64,000 bases of DNA, from positions 62,001-126,000 of the forward strand of contig MU266366.1 in assembly GCA_021014945.1 (NCBI GenBank), given 5' to 3'. Below are positions 9,936 to 22,584 of this stretch, in pieces. The DNA comes from Leucogyrophana mollusca (lineage: Eukaryota > Basidiomycota > Agaricomycetes > Boletales). Under the pieces are notes generated by a model, which was given only the letters and a program-made list of their open reading frames with translations, searched no databases and was not told the origin of the DNA. Numbering within the stretch: the stretch's first letter is position 1; the number at the start of each line of letters is the position of its first letter. The translations under genes and the position numbers were made by a program.

Positions 9936-12730
9936 GAGCGGCAGTCCTGAGAAATGAGGCGAAGAAGTGACAAGGTTATAGAACCTCTGCCATGAGCATG
10001 GGACAGGAAGGGCCAACAACGCGCTTCGAAAATATATCCGAAGGGCACGCGGCCCTTCAGATCAGAAAATGTTAAAAAAATAAATAAAATCAATTTGCGC
10101 CGCCGCAAAGCGGAACAGCATGCGGCTTTTTAGTTACGCACGCAATTGATTGTTGGGACCTGATCCGGAACCCCCGGCGCGACCACACAGCATGTCCGAA
10201 AAGATTCCGTCAAATTTACCTCTTGACGCATCTGGAAATTTGCTGGAAATTGTCACGGACAATGGAAAACTCACCGTGGGAATGTCTGTGACAACCTCTC
10301 TCCTGCAGGTCGATAGCACAAGCGTGTACAAGGTCCAAATCTTTATGTCTCTCGCTTGAAGGCCTCGAGGACGGAAGAAGCAGACGCTTTTACGAGTGGA
10401 GGCCGTTATCCGCTGTGATGGAGTTCAAACGCCGGAAGAAAGCGGGAAGCAAGCAGGGCCTTTGGCTGGAGCTTGGACGACGGGACGAGGGGGGTACACA
10501 CAGCGAAAAGCTGGGTATATATACCAGACAAACAAAGGCGCCTTTGATGGAGATGATGACAAGTACCTCCGGTGGGTGTGGCTTTTTGTGGCAAGAATGA
10601 GCGGCCCCAAAGGTTGGTTTATCCAGTTCCCCCTTCTGGCTTACCTTGGTTTGTTTCTGTCCGGGTGGCCCCGAGCGTTTGTCTCCACTACCAAGGGTGT
10701 GCTTGTGCTTACTCAGCGACCCGGTTCGCATCTTCACACCGCCTTCTGGTTCCGTGCCACTGCCGTGCGATGCTACAATGTTCCAGTCCTCAATTCAAAG
10801 CTCTGCGACTGGCACGGATCGGGGCTCGGTGACAGCATCCCGGACAGCGTCAAGGAGGCATCGGTTAGGCGAAAAATCGACTTGTATTACCGGATGAGTG
10901 ATCATATCCCGACCTCCCGAGCAGGCCTGAAGCGTGACCCAACCTTGTGTGCATGATCCGCGATGGGTAAGGAAGCCTGGTCAAGTCTGGAACTCTTCTT
11001 ACTCCTTATCTTACTCAGCTCTCTTTTGATTTAGCTAGGGGCCCGCCATAAGTGCTCGAGGTGGAGTCCAGCGACGGATGCCAGATCTCATACATCCCTG
11101 GTAATCCTCGATTGTTCGAGAAAACCAGTTCAATCTTACCGCCGTGAGGTCCATAATTCATGTCCGCAATTCCGTGAACACCTGTTAGCAATCAGCGCGG
11201 GATCCCATCGACATGAGCCACTGCACCGTTCATTTGACGTCAATCGAAGGTATTGGCGCTGCTTCAGCTTCATTGCTCAAGCGTGGAGATGCGTCAAGTG
11301 CACACACCACCATTTTTACTTGTACCATGCCGTGCTAATGGATCATGATAGGAACCTCCCAGCTCCGCAGTGCTGTGACCACATGTTTTTATAGAACATG
11401 TTCCGCGTGCGTACTGAAATGTTTCCCACTCAACTCCATGAGTACCTCACCAGCCATTCCCCCAAGTCCTATCTCTCATGCACACCTATGATTTCGTTGC
11501 GGCGTTAACGCGACAACCGCCCTTGAGCACTGTTGGCTGACTTCAGATTCGGAATCTGTGTTATCCTGAATCCCAGCTGCCTACCGACCAGAACTTTGCC
11601 TCCCCTAACCACTGTCGGCCGATGCTCAAGACAACCATCTGTCACCATTGGACAGATGTCGATGGAGACCCAAGTAGTGCCATAAGCCACCTTACCTCAC
11701 GCTGATATCAACGGGTTGTTTTAGCAATTGTGGCTTCTCGTCGAGTCTTGCATTTTGCACCTCGATAGCAGTGTTTATCATTTCGTCGCCTTCATCATTC
11801 GTCATGTCGATCGTCCTGCCATTATCCTACGTTATACGACGCAGCACTAGATCGTTCTACAGAGGAGTCACAGCGGCACACGTCGTATATATTCATCACC
11901 TAGCCTGGGAATTGTACGACTTCATTGAGCTTTTTCGGGAGATCGTCCTGACACCTGTTATCATTGCAAGCAGGTGAATGGGATGCTATGTACCGGCTAG
12001 CCGGCCTCCAGTCTCCAGATGTCGAACTGCGATGGATTTGGGTGACGTCTCGAGGTCAGTAAGCCTTCTCCGTGCGACCTGTCTGTTTATCGTGGGCTAA
12101 CCGCTTCATTAGATCAGTGGGGTTGACAGCGTTCATTGTTTAACTCCCAGGAATTATATCGGGCATCCTTACTGATCCTCCCGGCTGTTTGCAGTAACTC
12201 AGACTCCGCCGGACAAGAAGGGGAGTACCCTCGTCATTCGTCCACGGTGGTGCACTGGTTGTTCTTTGGAATGGTACCTGCTCTGCCCTCATGTGCCATT
12301 CATGGATGTCGGTGTGCCATGTAATTTCGCAGTATGGCTTATGACATGACATGTCAGTGCTCTCGAGATTTCGGAGCAGCTTCTTTCAGCCAAGTGCTAT
12401 TGGCCATTCGAAAGCTTCTGTGCAAAGTTTAATGTCGGTGCTCCTTCAATAGCCTGGGCACAGGGTATGCACTTCATGGCCACACAGCCTCGACTCCTCC
12501 CCTCTTCATTGGCGCAGTCGATACCACAATTTCGATGTTCATGGAATCATCGACTCCTCGCCCTGCCGCAGCAAGTCCACGGCCCCACGATAAGGCTTGC
12601 GGACCCACCTGCACATCCGTGAATCGATCCGAGCTGCGAATCATGATCCAGTTCAAGGCTGGACACCATAGCCAGTGTAACCCCCAAGCAGAATCTTGGC
12701 ACTAGTATATAAAGTCCGCTCTAACGTTTT

Positions 12731-12758
12731 CCTGCTTAGCAGGAGGAAGTATACTTCC
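12731..12758. repeat. Two abutting inverted repeats
   Basis: CCTGCTTAGCAGG (12731-12743) can fold as a 5-bp hairpin. It is followed after one base by GGAAGTATACTTCC (12745-12758), a perfect 14-bp palindrome. A TATATAAA-type element lies just upstream at about 12704. No gene is recognised downstream, so function is unknown. Confidence 0.4.
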
Positions 12759-15745
12759 CGACCTCCCAATTCGGTCGACATAGTCGCTCGCGTCGGACGG
12801 GCAGACGGGCAGAGACTCGTTTAGTCCGATGTCACGACTAAATGCTTCTCTGCCTCGAGGTGCACCTGCAAGGGGCACCAACACTCCGCCAATATACTCC
12901 AATATAGTGTCGTCCTGACTCCTAACCTTCTGATGCAGCCGTGTGGGGTGATTGATCAGCTGATATTATCCGATCTTATCTTCCTCACCATTGACCACGT
13001 CAGTCAGTCATGACTTGTCCTGTCGCGTGCATATGATATAGGTGATCAGCGGGAAACGTGATCAGAGGCACGACTCGAAATAACACGTACTACAACTTGG
13101 ACTCCAAGTCCCAATACGATGCATCATGCATCACCTCTTATACCCCACCTTCTAACATGACAGTCCTTCTCACTCTTCCGGACTCTTCCTCAAGCCCACC
13201 CAGGAAAGCTATGGCATTCGTGAGCGCCCAATATTACATACCCTCTCTGGGGTCTCTTCAATTACTCTACCCTTTCTAGATTCGAGTCCAACGTTTCCAA
13301 AATGGCCCGACCCGAACCTCGATCCTGGACGAAAACCTCCACGTCCCTTTCAATCGACCCCTTGTCAAACAGATGCGGCGGCCAGGCATCAATACATAAC
13401 TACATAACTTCTACTTGGCGACTTCTATACATTCACTACGGTATGTCACCACGGTATGCCAGCATTCCTGTTTGCATAGGGAACTGCGGGATTAGACATG
13501 GAATAACAGATCGACCCTCATGATCCACCGTGTACACAGGCACCAGCTCACGCGACGCATATACCTTGCTCAGGGCAGGTCACCCAGACTTGACAGGACT
13601 TGACTCGCTGCGGTTATTTCAAGGTTTTGTTCAATATCTACCGCCCCGCGAAGGTATCATCTCCAGATAGGCATGGGCGGCAATACAGGTGTGCACAGCA
13701 TCTACTGGTCTGAAACGGCGGCCTTGTGTACTGTGCTGCTGTCAACCCTCCCAAGCCACACAGCTACGCTGACATCGATTTCCTCGCTATGGCCGTGTGG
13801 GGCCGGGTTTTTCTACATTTGCGCTAAGGGGACGCGCCCGCCCAAAGGCACCCTCTTGTGGGGCTCTTGTAGGCGTCTTTCCGCGATCGCGTCACTGTTT
13901 GCCCAAGTTGGCGCCATGGAATATCGCACAGCAAGACTTTATTGATGCACTCATGTCCCTGACTGCCGCCTGAAACTAGCTTCGCGCTCCGAGTCTGACT
14001 GATGATTTCGAACATGATTCCGACGGTATCAGCTCCCGCTCAACTGTGGTGGTGGCGGGGTAGTGGACTCGGAGAGGCAGTGCTTCAATTTTGACTATGG
14101 CTTGCAAACGGCTTGCGCCACAACCAGCTCAGCGTCTGGTTTGAGCGTAAACCGCAGCAGGTATCGGAGTCTAGGCGTCACAGGTGTACAGTTGTATGCC
14201 CGTCCATTCTTTGAGTTCTCAGGAGACCACAAGGGTTGACAATTTGGGACAGCGCCGTGGCGGACTCACACTTGGCCACAGTTCTGATGGTCATATTCTG
14301 ATGCTAGGCCGCATATCACGATGGACGCCAGGCTCGAGCGCCGTGAAGCCTGCCACCCTTCGAGAGTGCTGAATTCCAACTTGAAACATCACCATCAATC
14401 ACCCTATCGCCACAACGTGCGTTGCCACGGACGTGACTGACATTCGCGCCGTCTAAGCTATGTTCACCGAGCAGGGAATTCGCCATATGCTGCCGTACGT
14501 CTTGATTATCTCCATCACACGAAAATACCCCATGCCAGTTCCATATCTCTGACTCACTGTCGACATCTATTGTCGTAAGTATACTTAGGGACTTTGGACG
14601 TATCAAAACGAAGGTCCGCGGAGGCAAAACGAACGAAATGAACCGTTGCGTCACTTTCTGGTCCGTCAGGCCGGCCACTTGTCCATTACTTCGCCGCCTT
14701 CCCTCTTATGCCTTTCTGACTGGGGGAGGACTGACGCTGAGCGCTGGTGCTGGCCGAACGATCCTCCTGATTTGGAATGTGCCTGGGCGTCATGTGGCTC
14801 GTCCGGGGGTTATCCAGACAGTTACTCCCGAACATGATACAAAACCACGCACTCCGATGCACACTGCTGCAGGGAAGACTTGACGACTTGCGGCCGAATG
14901 AAAGTTCTGGTGTGACTATCGACAACCTTGATCAAGCAGCGCCCGAAGGCCACTTCGGATAAGGATCATACATAACGCACAAGGTTTGATGGTGCTTCTT
15001 CACTTCGAAATTAGGCAGTCATTTCCCTCACCTGGCCTGACAAGGTCACGAGATATAGCCCCGCAGTTTGAGTAATGATAGCGTGCATTCCCCCCGGCCA
15101 CGTTCTAGGGGACTAAGGATGCGGCTCCGCGCGTACATCTGCCTCGTTGTCCGATCGATTAAACGAAGTGGCGGCCCTCGTCTGATCCGCGATGCAATGT
15201 TCTGTTTTGAGCTGGTTTGTGGGAAGGGTGAGGACATACTCATTTCCTTTGGTTGATAACACATGCAGATATGGCGAATGTCGTTTGGTGGCATTGTGTT
15301 TCAACGGCTCCTGTTGTGACAGGTGAGGTCAGCCTTACGAACACTGTCGCCGTTGTGACATAGTGCATGCAGTCCTCCATGGACTATTGGATAGTTTCCA
15401 GATGCTTTCAAGTTCGCCGTGATCGGCGATTCCATGCTGAGTGTTGAGGCCTGTGGACGCAGAGCAGGAGCTCTTAGTCACGATCTATCGGGCCGACGTG
15501 TTCCTTCGACAAGCTTAAGCTTAGTTTCATCTCTGACAGAAAGACGTACAATGCAATAATAAGCCTCGTCTGTGTGCCAGATTCCACTGCCATCGATATA
15601 ATAATGAATACTGTGCCGAGGACAGACCTTACGGAGGACCACCTTCGCCCGTTCTGTTCGTATGGGCTTGATACATCGAGTAGTACTATTACATAGGTGT
15701 TAGTGAATAAACCCGAGTAAAACATTCGGATGAACGTACCGCACC

Positions 15746-15765
15746 TTTTTTTTTTTTTTTTTTTT
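15746..15765. repeat. Poly-T tract (20 T)
   Basis: Twenty consecutive T residues. It could be a simple microsatellite or the relic poly-A end of a retrosequence on the minus strand; no flanking duplication was identified. Confidence 0.5.
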
Positions 15766-16162
15766 GATTCTGTTGATCATTAGGCGCGTTGAGTGCTCTT
15801 GCCATCGATGTGGCCTAGGATCAATTCGCCCGGTTGTTTCCTCGACGCTCGTAAGTTAAGTCCCGTATGCGGGCGAAATTTCATCACGAACTACTTGGAT
15901 AGATGGCACGTCGGGCGAGCATTGAACAAGCCTCACTGGGCTGCCGTGAGGGACCGTGATATGTCAGATTCAGGTTGGTGTTGGGTTGGCGCCAAGACTT
16001 TCCAAGATCGGGCACTGCGTTTTATGCTTACTCATGGCTGTTGCAGTTGACTCTCCATCGACAACCGATATCTACTACCCAAGAGACATAATAGAATCAA
16101 GCCTATATTCCTTTCACCTTTCTGACTAATTTTTCTAAATTCATTCGTCTATCATCTTGCGC

Positions 16163-19149
16163 ATGCAAAGAAGGCTTGCTTCTCAGCCACGCTTGTTCTC
16201 TCGCGTCTCAGCCTTTGGTACCCAAAATTCAGGGCAGTCCCGCATCACTCGAGGCCCCAGGCAATGGCGCCTCAAGTTGGGAATCGTGTCGCCCGGCCCA
16301 GTTCTGGGACCAGTTACCCGTGATTTTTCGACCAGGCCGCCCCCAAACACGCCGAATAAAGCAGAGCCTCACCCAACTGGAGTTCCTGAGCCTTCGTTGC
16401 GATCTCGGGCAGCGCTGTCGACAAATGAAGGCGATGAGGCCTCAAGCTCTACCCGGGGAAGGGATAATTCAGGACGTGGAAGTGGAAGCGGCAGTGTCTT
16501 TCCAATCACGAACTCGCCTATACTCGATGCAGCATTAACCACGATCATTGGCCTAGGCATGGGTACGTCGCGGTCTTTCTTTCCAGTTCGACCCAAGTAG
16601 GTGCTGTGGCCATATGTTGTGGACTGTCCTCGTCCTCTTTGTCCATGTCTGATACGTGCACAAGCGGTGTGGTTGAATGAGACCGTTCTCTACGCCGGGA
16701 CTTTATTCATGCGTGGGGTCTTGGGAATATCTCAGCATGCATCGACGGAGGGATTTGCTGCGTGGAGCTGTCTACAAAGATAGCTACGCGTCTCATTTCC
16801 GTTCTCTTGGGTCATCGTGAGCGATCTTGGTTCTTTGGGCATGCCCACCATAACGGCGCAAACCATCCTTCTGGTTCTGATGCAAATGGGCAAAATGTAC
16901 TGAAGTGAATGAATGAAGACTCTCGTTTGTTTATACGCCCTGCCATCTCCTATCTTTATCCAGCTGTCTTCGCTTCATCTGGCATTGACGTATACTAACA
17001 TCTCTTTCCTTAGTCTTTGTTGGTGGTATCGCCTATATTGCATGGTACAAGAAGAATGTTTTGGACAAAGCAAGTCTCCGCTGTCCCAATTTGTCAAAGG
17101 GAAGCCAAACTGAGATGAGTATAGATCGAAACGGCCTTTGCAGCAGGATACGATCCAGCGCTAGAGCTTGCCAATAACTCCGAGGAAAATAGAGCCCGCT
17201 CTAAGATGGACTTCGATGAGGACGGACTGGAGGACGAAGGCCCCTGGACTGAGCACTTGCGGCGCAATGAGCAGGATGCCATCGATAATATCATCAAAGG
17301 CAAAACGAAAGGTCACTATTTTTTCCTTATCGGTCCGAAGGTGATTTCATATAGCGTTGCACCTACCCCGAATTGGCATTGATTTTTGGATAGGGTGGAG
17401 GGAAGTCGACACTGATATTCGATGCGATGCGCGCAATCCAAGCGGAAGGAGTAGCATTTCTTGATGCACATCCTGACCTCGAGGTTTTCCGTCTGCGCCT
17501 CGGAAAGGCCCTCAATTATGAGTTCAATGAAGATTCTCAAACGGGTCTATTTCAAAGGCGAGATCCTCGAGAAGGTGCCTCGTCGCAGCTAGACGGTGTC
17601 AATATGGTCGTGATACTGACGAAGTCCTGATTTTGGTATTGATGAACAGGCGGCCCTGCACTTGATATTGAACGAGGTGAGCTGACACTGCCGCCTCGCT
17701 GCTTGCTCTGTCGACCCTCCTTGCTTCTAGCCTTGAACAAGCTCGAAAAGGTCGCATTGCGATCTGCTCGTCGGACAGGTCGCCCACTTGTCCTGGTGTT
17801 CAACAACATCCAGCACTTCAACAACGATGCAGATGGAAGGAACATGCTATTGCAGCTCCAGCAACGTGCTGAAGCATGGGCTGCTGGTGGTTTGTGCATT
17901 TACTGCTGGCTCTGGCCTCCGAGCATTCCTGACTCAAGCTTATATAACAGGGATTGTGACGGTCGTGTTCAGCACGTAAGTTGAATATGTCTTTAGGTGT
18001 TTCGCGAGTCTGGTAGCTCATCGACAACAGGGATGACTTCTGGCCATATCTACTAATGCGTGAGTATTCCCGTCCCAATGGCTTCTACCGTGTTGATTTG
18101 ATTCTGTCTTTAGGCAAGGCCGCAAGCCGGATGCACGTCAGTACTCCTCGCTTTCCAGAATACTTCCACACCCATAACAAAGCGCCAGGTCCTTTCCGTC
18201 CGCGACCTCGATGGCAAGCAAGCGCACCATGCCCTCACCCACATGCGAGCCTCACGCAAGCGCCCCCTTCCATCACCGGAAACCACCGAGAGTGTTGTCT
18301 CCCTCATCGGCGGCCGTCTCTCTTACCTCAGCAAGGTTGCTCGGACGGACGATATGTTAGAGAACGCACGCGATATTTTACGGTGCGAGAAAGCATGGTT
18401 GCTTTCTCAAGTGGGCTTGATTCCGGACTGTGACGATGATGTCATGGACGAGGTCAGTCTTCTGCATGCCCGTGTGATGCTGCGAGGTTAAAGCAGTGCG
18501 AGATTAGCAAAAATGGAGCTCGTGTACATGGCTGCTGCTCCAAGAGTTCGTGAAGTTATATCAGGAACAGGAGCGCATGCGTGAGGAGTCTGGGGATGGT
18601 TCTGATTGGGATCCTCTTACATTACCTTCCATCCCCTATGTAAGCCGTCTTCATCTTTCTGCATCGTAGACTGACTGATTTGCGAAGTGGAGGTGCAGAC
18701 AAATCATGACGCGACCGGATTATATGGAGGGTGGGTTCCCTCTTATTATCATTTACACCAACTTAGTTCTTCATTCGCCAGACCTCGATAGAGTTAATAT
18801 CATCTCTATTGACGTGAGTCCCCGCTGTATGCCTCGTAATTCGCTGCTCATTAGTTTCCATCCTTGGGTAACACAGGTCAACCTTGATGTCCGCCCGGAT
18901 TCTATGTTGATCCTTCACGCCGCTCGCGAAGTCGTTGAAGAGAGTGGGTTTCAAGATCTCCTGGACGGAGTCAGAGCGCGAGTCGACGAGATCGAGAGCC
19001 TGCACCGCACAAGAGAACTCACGGTGAACACGTTTGGTTCCTTGATTACAACTTCGTGCTAATCCGTGCTGTAGTTCAAGGACGTTGCAGCTGGCGATCG
19101 CATCAGGCTGAGAGTGGACAAGGGTGGTGCTTTACTGGTCGAGAGTTAG
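16163..19149 (+). CDS. Mitochondrial membrane-anchored P-loop (AAA+-like) ATPase
   Basis: Fifteen exons give 602 aa in one continuous frame: 16163-16562, 17014-17069, 17125-17340, 17394-17574, 17650-17676, 17731-17889, 17951-17975, 18031-18059, 18114-18136, 18189-18452, 18508-18639, 18688-18730, 18782-18813, 18877-19023, 19075-19149. The N-terminus (MQRRLASQPRLFSRV) is Arg-rich like a mitochondrial targeting peptide. A membrane helix spans about 118-145 (ALTTIIGLGM then VFVGGIAYIAWY). Walker A, GPKGGGKST, lies at about 222-230 and is split by an intron. The Walker-B-like strand reads RPLVLVFNNIQHF, with Asn where Asp is usual. Intron 2 is GC-AG. This matches an uncharacterised fungal P-loop protein family, so exact function is unknown. 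It converges on NAB2. Confidence 0.78.
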
Positions 19150-19533
19150 TACGTGTTCGAGCGTTTTCTGACTGCTAAGCACGATATTTGTTTTTGCCTA
19201 ACAATGTTGTGTTGGCGACAGTGAGAGTAAATCGAACGTCTGCCACATAAGAGGAGGGGTGAACCGGGATCCCATGAATGGGCCCGTTCGAAACATCTGG
19301 TCTATTCGCCTGCCCTCGTTGGCTGTCATCAGTGTGCAAGATAGGTAAGTAAACGAAACATGCACTGAGGGACCCAACACTAGCAATAATAACACTAGTG
19401 ACCAACTTGAAACACAAAAATACTACATAGAGCCAGTATAATTAAACATTTCGTCCGCATCCGCGAGTTTCGGTGATGTCTCCGCTCGGGTTTCAAGATA
19501 CTCCTGGCGTGTTGATCATGGGGCACACGCCGA
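19150..19533. other. Convergent 3' intergenic region
   Basis: 384 nt between the stop codons of two converging genes, the ATPase (+) and NAB2 (-). It should hold both 3' UTRs. No extra gene is seen. Confidence 0.5.
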
Positions 19534-21763
19534 TTATACAGCAATGGCAACGGGGTTCGATTCCTCTTTCTTTCCCGCCGCAGCCTGCGCATCTGCGACG
19601 GCCTTCTTCGCCTGCTCTTTCTGCGCCTCTATATCCTTCATCTGCCTTTCCAACTTTTCCTTCACGCTCTCCCCAGGCTTAGTACTGTTGAATGTCACAC
19701 TCCGATGGGGACTCGGTCCGCCCATGCTTCCCGTCTCGGGTGGCTGCACATTCACCATGGGGGCAGTGCTAGACAACCCGCGGTGGAACGAAGTCGGAAG
19801 CACACGCCCTTCGGGGTGCTGGAACGGACATGTCGTGCGCGTGCAGCCTGCACCAAAGCGGCATTGTTGTGCGAAGTGATTGTTTTGGGCGTGAGGTCGA
19901 GGGGGATGGGAATAAGTGCAGGTTGGCCGCGTGCATGATGCTCCAAAGCGGCAGGGAACGGTGTGTGGTGTGTGTGATGGGGTAACAGTAACGGAAGGGA
20001 CGGGAGGTTTTTGGGTTTCTGCGCCTGTGGAAATATCATAGGTCAGTCGTCGAAGAATTAAACGAAATAGAAAATGCGGATTACCAGGGTTATTGACGGC
20101 AGGGCTAACATGACTCTTGATACAATCCTTATCTTTACAATCCTTCCCTTTCTCACAGGCATCTGTGCTCAGCACAACACCACTCTCCGCCGTCGCAACA
20201 GGCGATGGGTGCGAGTACCGGCACTGCGAATTCGTACATTTTGTGCCGAATTTACAGAGAGTAGGGGACTGCGGTCGTTCGGGAAGGGCATATGCTATTT
20301 GCGGTGCCGCGCTGGAGGATGTAGCCGGGTGAGTAGGAACAGGAGCTGCTATTGGTGTCGGCCCAGTTGATACTTGGGCTTGAAGGGCCTCAGGTACGGA
20401 TGGCACGGGGGCTTGAGGTTCTGTCCGTTCGGGAGCCGGTGACGAACCAGTGTGGTGTCCGCCTCTTCCCCCACCTCTGCCTCTCCCGCCACGAACACCG
20501 CCTCTCCCTCGAGTATTCTGTTGGAACCCATTCCCGTTCATACCGTTCCCAGTTCCATTCATACTCGCTCCACCGTTAAACATCCCTGCTTCACCCTGCA
20601 TCCCAGGATAGCCGCCGTTCATCATCTGCCCGTTAGCAGGATTTAACATACCCATCGAAGATGCCATCTGCGCCATGAGCGCCATTTGGTTCATCATCAT
20701 TTCTTGCAACATCATCGGACTCGCCATGGTCATGTCCGCCATCCCCGGCCCTCCCATACCATTCATCCCGCCCGGGCCCATGCCACCATTCTGGTATGCG
20801 GCCATCATCATGGTCGGGTCGGGCGAATTGTTTGTGATGTTGTCAATTCGCGCTTGGATATCGTCCCTTGCGCCATACCCGTTGGCGTTAGTGGTCCGTG
20901 CAGGTCCACCGACTCGTTCGAGGAGGCTTCTCGAGCCTGCGCTCGCGCCGTCTCTCGTCATTGCGCGCGGCCCAGTGGGTACATCTGTCCGCCGTGCTTT
21001 CACAGGGCCATGTACGCCAGGGGATGGCGATCGTAAGCGCTTTTGGGCCGATGGGGAGGTGGAAGGGAAAGTTTGGTTCAAAGCTTGCTGGTAGATGGGC
21101 GCGCTTGCACGAGGGGCGGTTGGTGGGCGATTCGAGAGATGGGGAGGCTGTTCGCGGGAGGGTTTTGAGGTAGAATCAGATGGCTGCTCAGGCTGGGACG
21201 GTGCTGACGCCGCTGCGGGAAGGGGCGCTTCAGATTCTGGAGCGCCTTTTGCAGCTTCCACGAATAGCCAGTCGGTAAAACTTGGGTCTGTTCATGCACA
21301 ATGTCAGTCAACGCCGAGAACACAAAATCTGCATGACGGACCAAAATCCGAACCAATCACTGCAGAAGCATATAGTTAGCAAAATGTATGGGCCAAGATA
21401 GCAGGAGAGCTCACAATCCTCCAACTCCGCTGTTATTTGGGCTGAAAGCAAAATCCAGTTGGCCTGGCTACAAAATTGGACGGGGACGCTGGACATACCT
21501 GCGGTCTTGTTGTTGATAATCATGATGGTGATATACTCGGCCATAACGGGGTCTGATACATCATTTAAGTACGAAAATACCCAGCAAAGAAACAAAACTG
21601 CTCACCAGCATCTTGACTGTACCCTCGTGCAGTAAGTTCATCCTGGATAGAATTCTGCATGAAAAAAAGGCCTTCTTCAGTCAAAATCCCCTGTAATAAA
21701 ACAGTACATGCTCACCTGTAGTGCCGCAGCGCGGTCGGTACCGATGATAAGACCGAAAGGCAT
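19534..21763 (-). CDS. NAB2: NAB2-like poly(A)-RNA-binding CCCH zinc-finger protein
   Basis: Seven minus-strand exons (21716-21763, 21606-21654, 21499-21552, 21415-21441, 21342-21359, 20085-21287, 19534-20024) give 629 aa. NAB2 binds poly(A) tails in the nucleus, limits tail length and delivers mRNA to the export machinery. The N-terminal 75 residues form the PWI-like NAB2 domain (MPFGLIIGTDRAAALQ, then ELEDL, then FTDWLF). Then come a Met/Gly-rich stretch (MMMNQMALMAQMASSMGM), an RGG box (RGRGGVRGGRGRGGGRGG), and four C-x5-C-x4-C-x3-H fingers at about 410-425, 443-458, 491-506 and 521-536. The tail has a Lys/Glu coiled coil. The last intron is open in frame but fits splicing. Yeast NAB2 has seven fingers; only four are readable here. 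Confidence 0.9.
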
Positions 21764-22584
21764 GGTTGGCGTCAAGAACGTCGACGTTCGAGTGAAGAGC
21801 GACGACCCACTTCCAGCGCCTGAAACCCCGCCACAGGCGCTGACTAAGGCAGTGCTTAGCTAATCGACAATGGCTCCCTCTGCTGTCCCAGGGCCACGAC
21901 CGTGACTCAGTTGGTAACTTGTCTTTGTCACTGTCAGGTCTTTCTTGTTTACCGAGGATATTGATAAGTATTTCCTCAGCGTGTTTTCTGACCTTGAGGA
22001 TGAGAGCTGGTTTGACCGAACCTTCAGTCGCAGTCGCGCGTGAAGGCACATCACTTCACAAAAGGTGCGAACTGATCAACCTCGGTCCTCACTGCTCTTC
22101 TTGTAGCTTCTAGCGAATACGACACGATCTGACTCTATCTAAGATGGATTGGTCTGGATGATATTTCTTACGATTTCTGATTCACTCCGGCAGCCTCTGC
22201 ATATTTCTATTTGGAGTTTGTGCCGCTTTGTCGACGGTTGTTCAAGACCTTTGTTTGAGGAGCATTGGAGGGCATCATGATCAACATTCCCATTGCCCTG
22301 ATCCTCGAAACATCAGTTCCCCATGCCAACCGAAACTACCATGCCACGATCAAGCCTTCGGAATCCCGTGCAAAATTTTGGAACAGTGTGCTCCTATTGG
22401 GTCACTCTGACTGGAAAGTGGACGTGGAGAGGCGTGATCAATAACCGTAACTTGGCAAGTAATAAGGTTCGAATATTCAACCTACTGACTACTGCGACTG
22501 CCGCCTTCAAGTCGTGTTTACGACATAGTCACTGGTTGGGCAAACGAATAGACGACACGCTCACAGGACTCGATCGCAAGGTGG
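21764..22584. other. Intergenic region, NAB2 promoter side
   Basis: 821 nt. It should hold the NAB2 promoter and the 3' side of the SAP-like gene. A minus-strand open segment at about 21850-22050 (KPALILKVRKHAEEILINIL) looks faintly coding but could not be joined to a start or to NAB2. Confidence 0.35.

Larger units (their letters stand above)
9835..16162. other. 6.3-kb gene-poor region
   Basis: The longest stretch without a recognisable gene. Open frames are short and lack family features. A possible small coding exon starts at ATG 10192 (MSEKIPSNLPLDASGNLLE, up to 55 codons ending 10359), unsupported by any family match. A palindromic TATA-like run (GTATATATAC) lies near 10515. Two adjacent inverted repeats lie at 12731-12758. 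A run of 20 T lies at 15746-15765. Base composition is mixed, without long tandem repeats. It could be old transposon debris, an lncRNA region, or small genes with many short exons that I could not assemble. Confidence 0.4.

Noticed and set aside
10396..10956. 187-codon plus-strand open frame
   Set aside because: No ATG near its start, mixed composition with no family motif, and no splice partners. Kept only as part of the gene-poor region.
15746..15765. Poly-T run considered as a processed pseudogene tail
   Set aside because: No gene-like sequence lies on the appropriate side and no target-site duplication was found.
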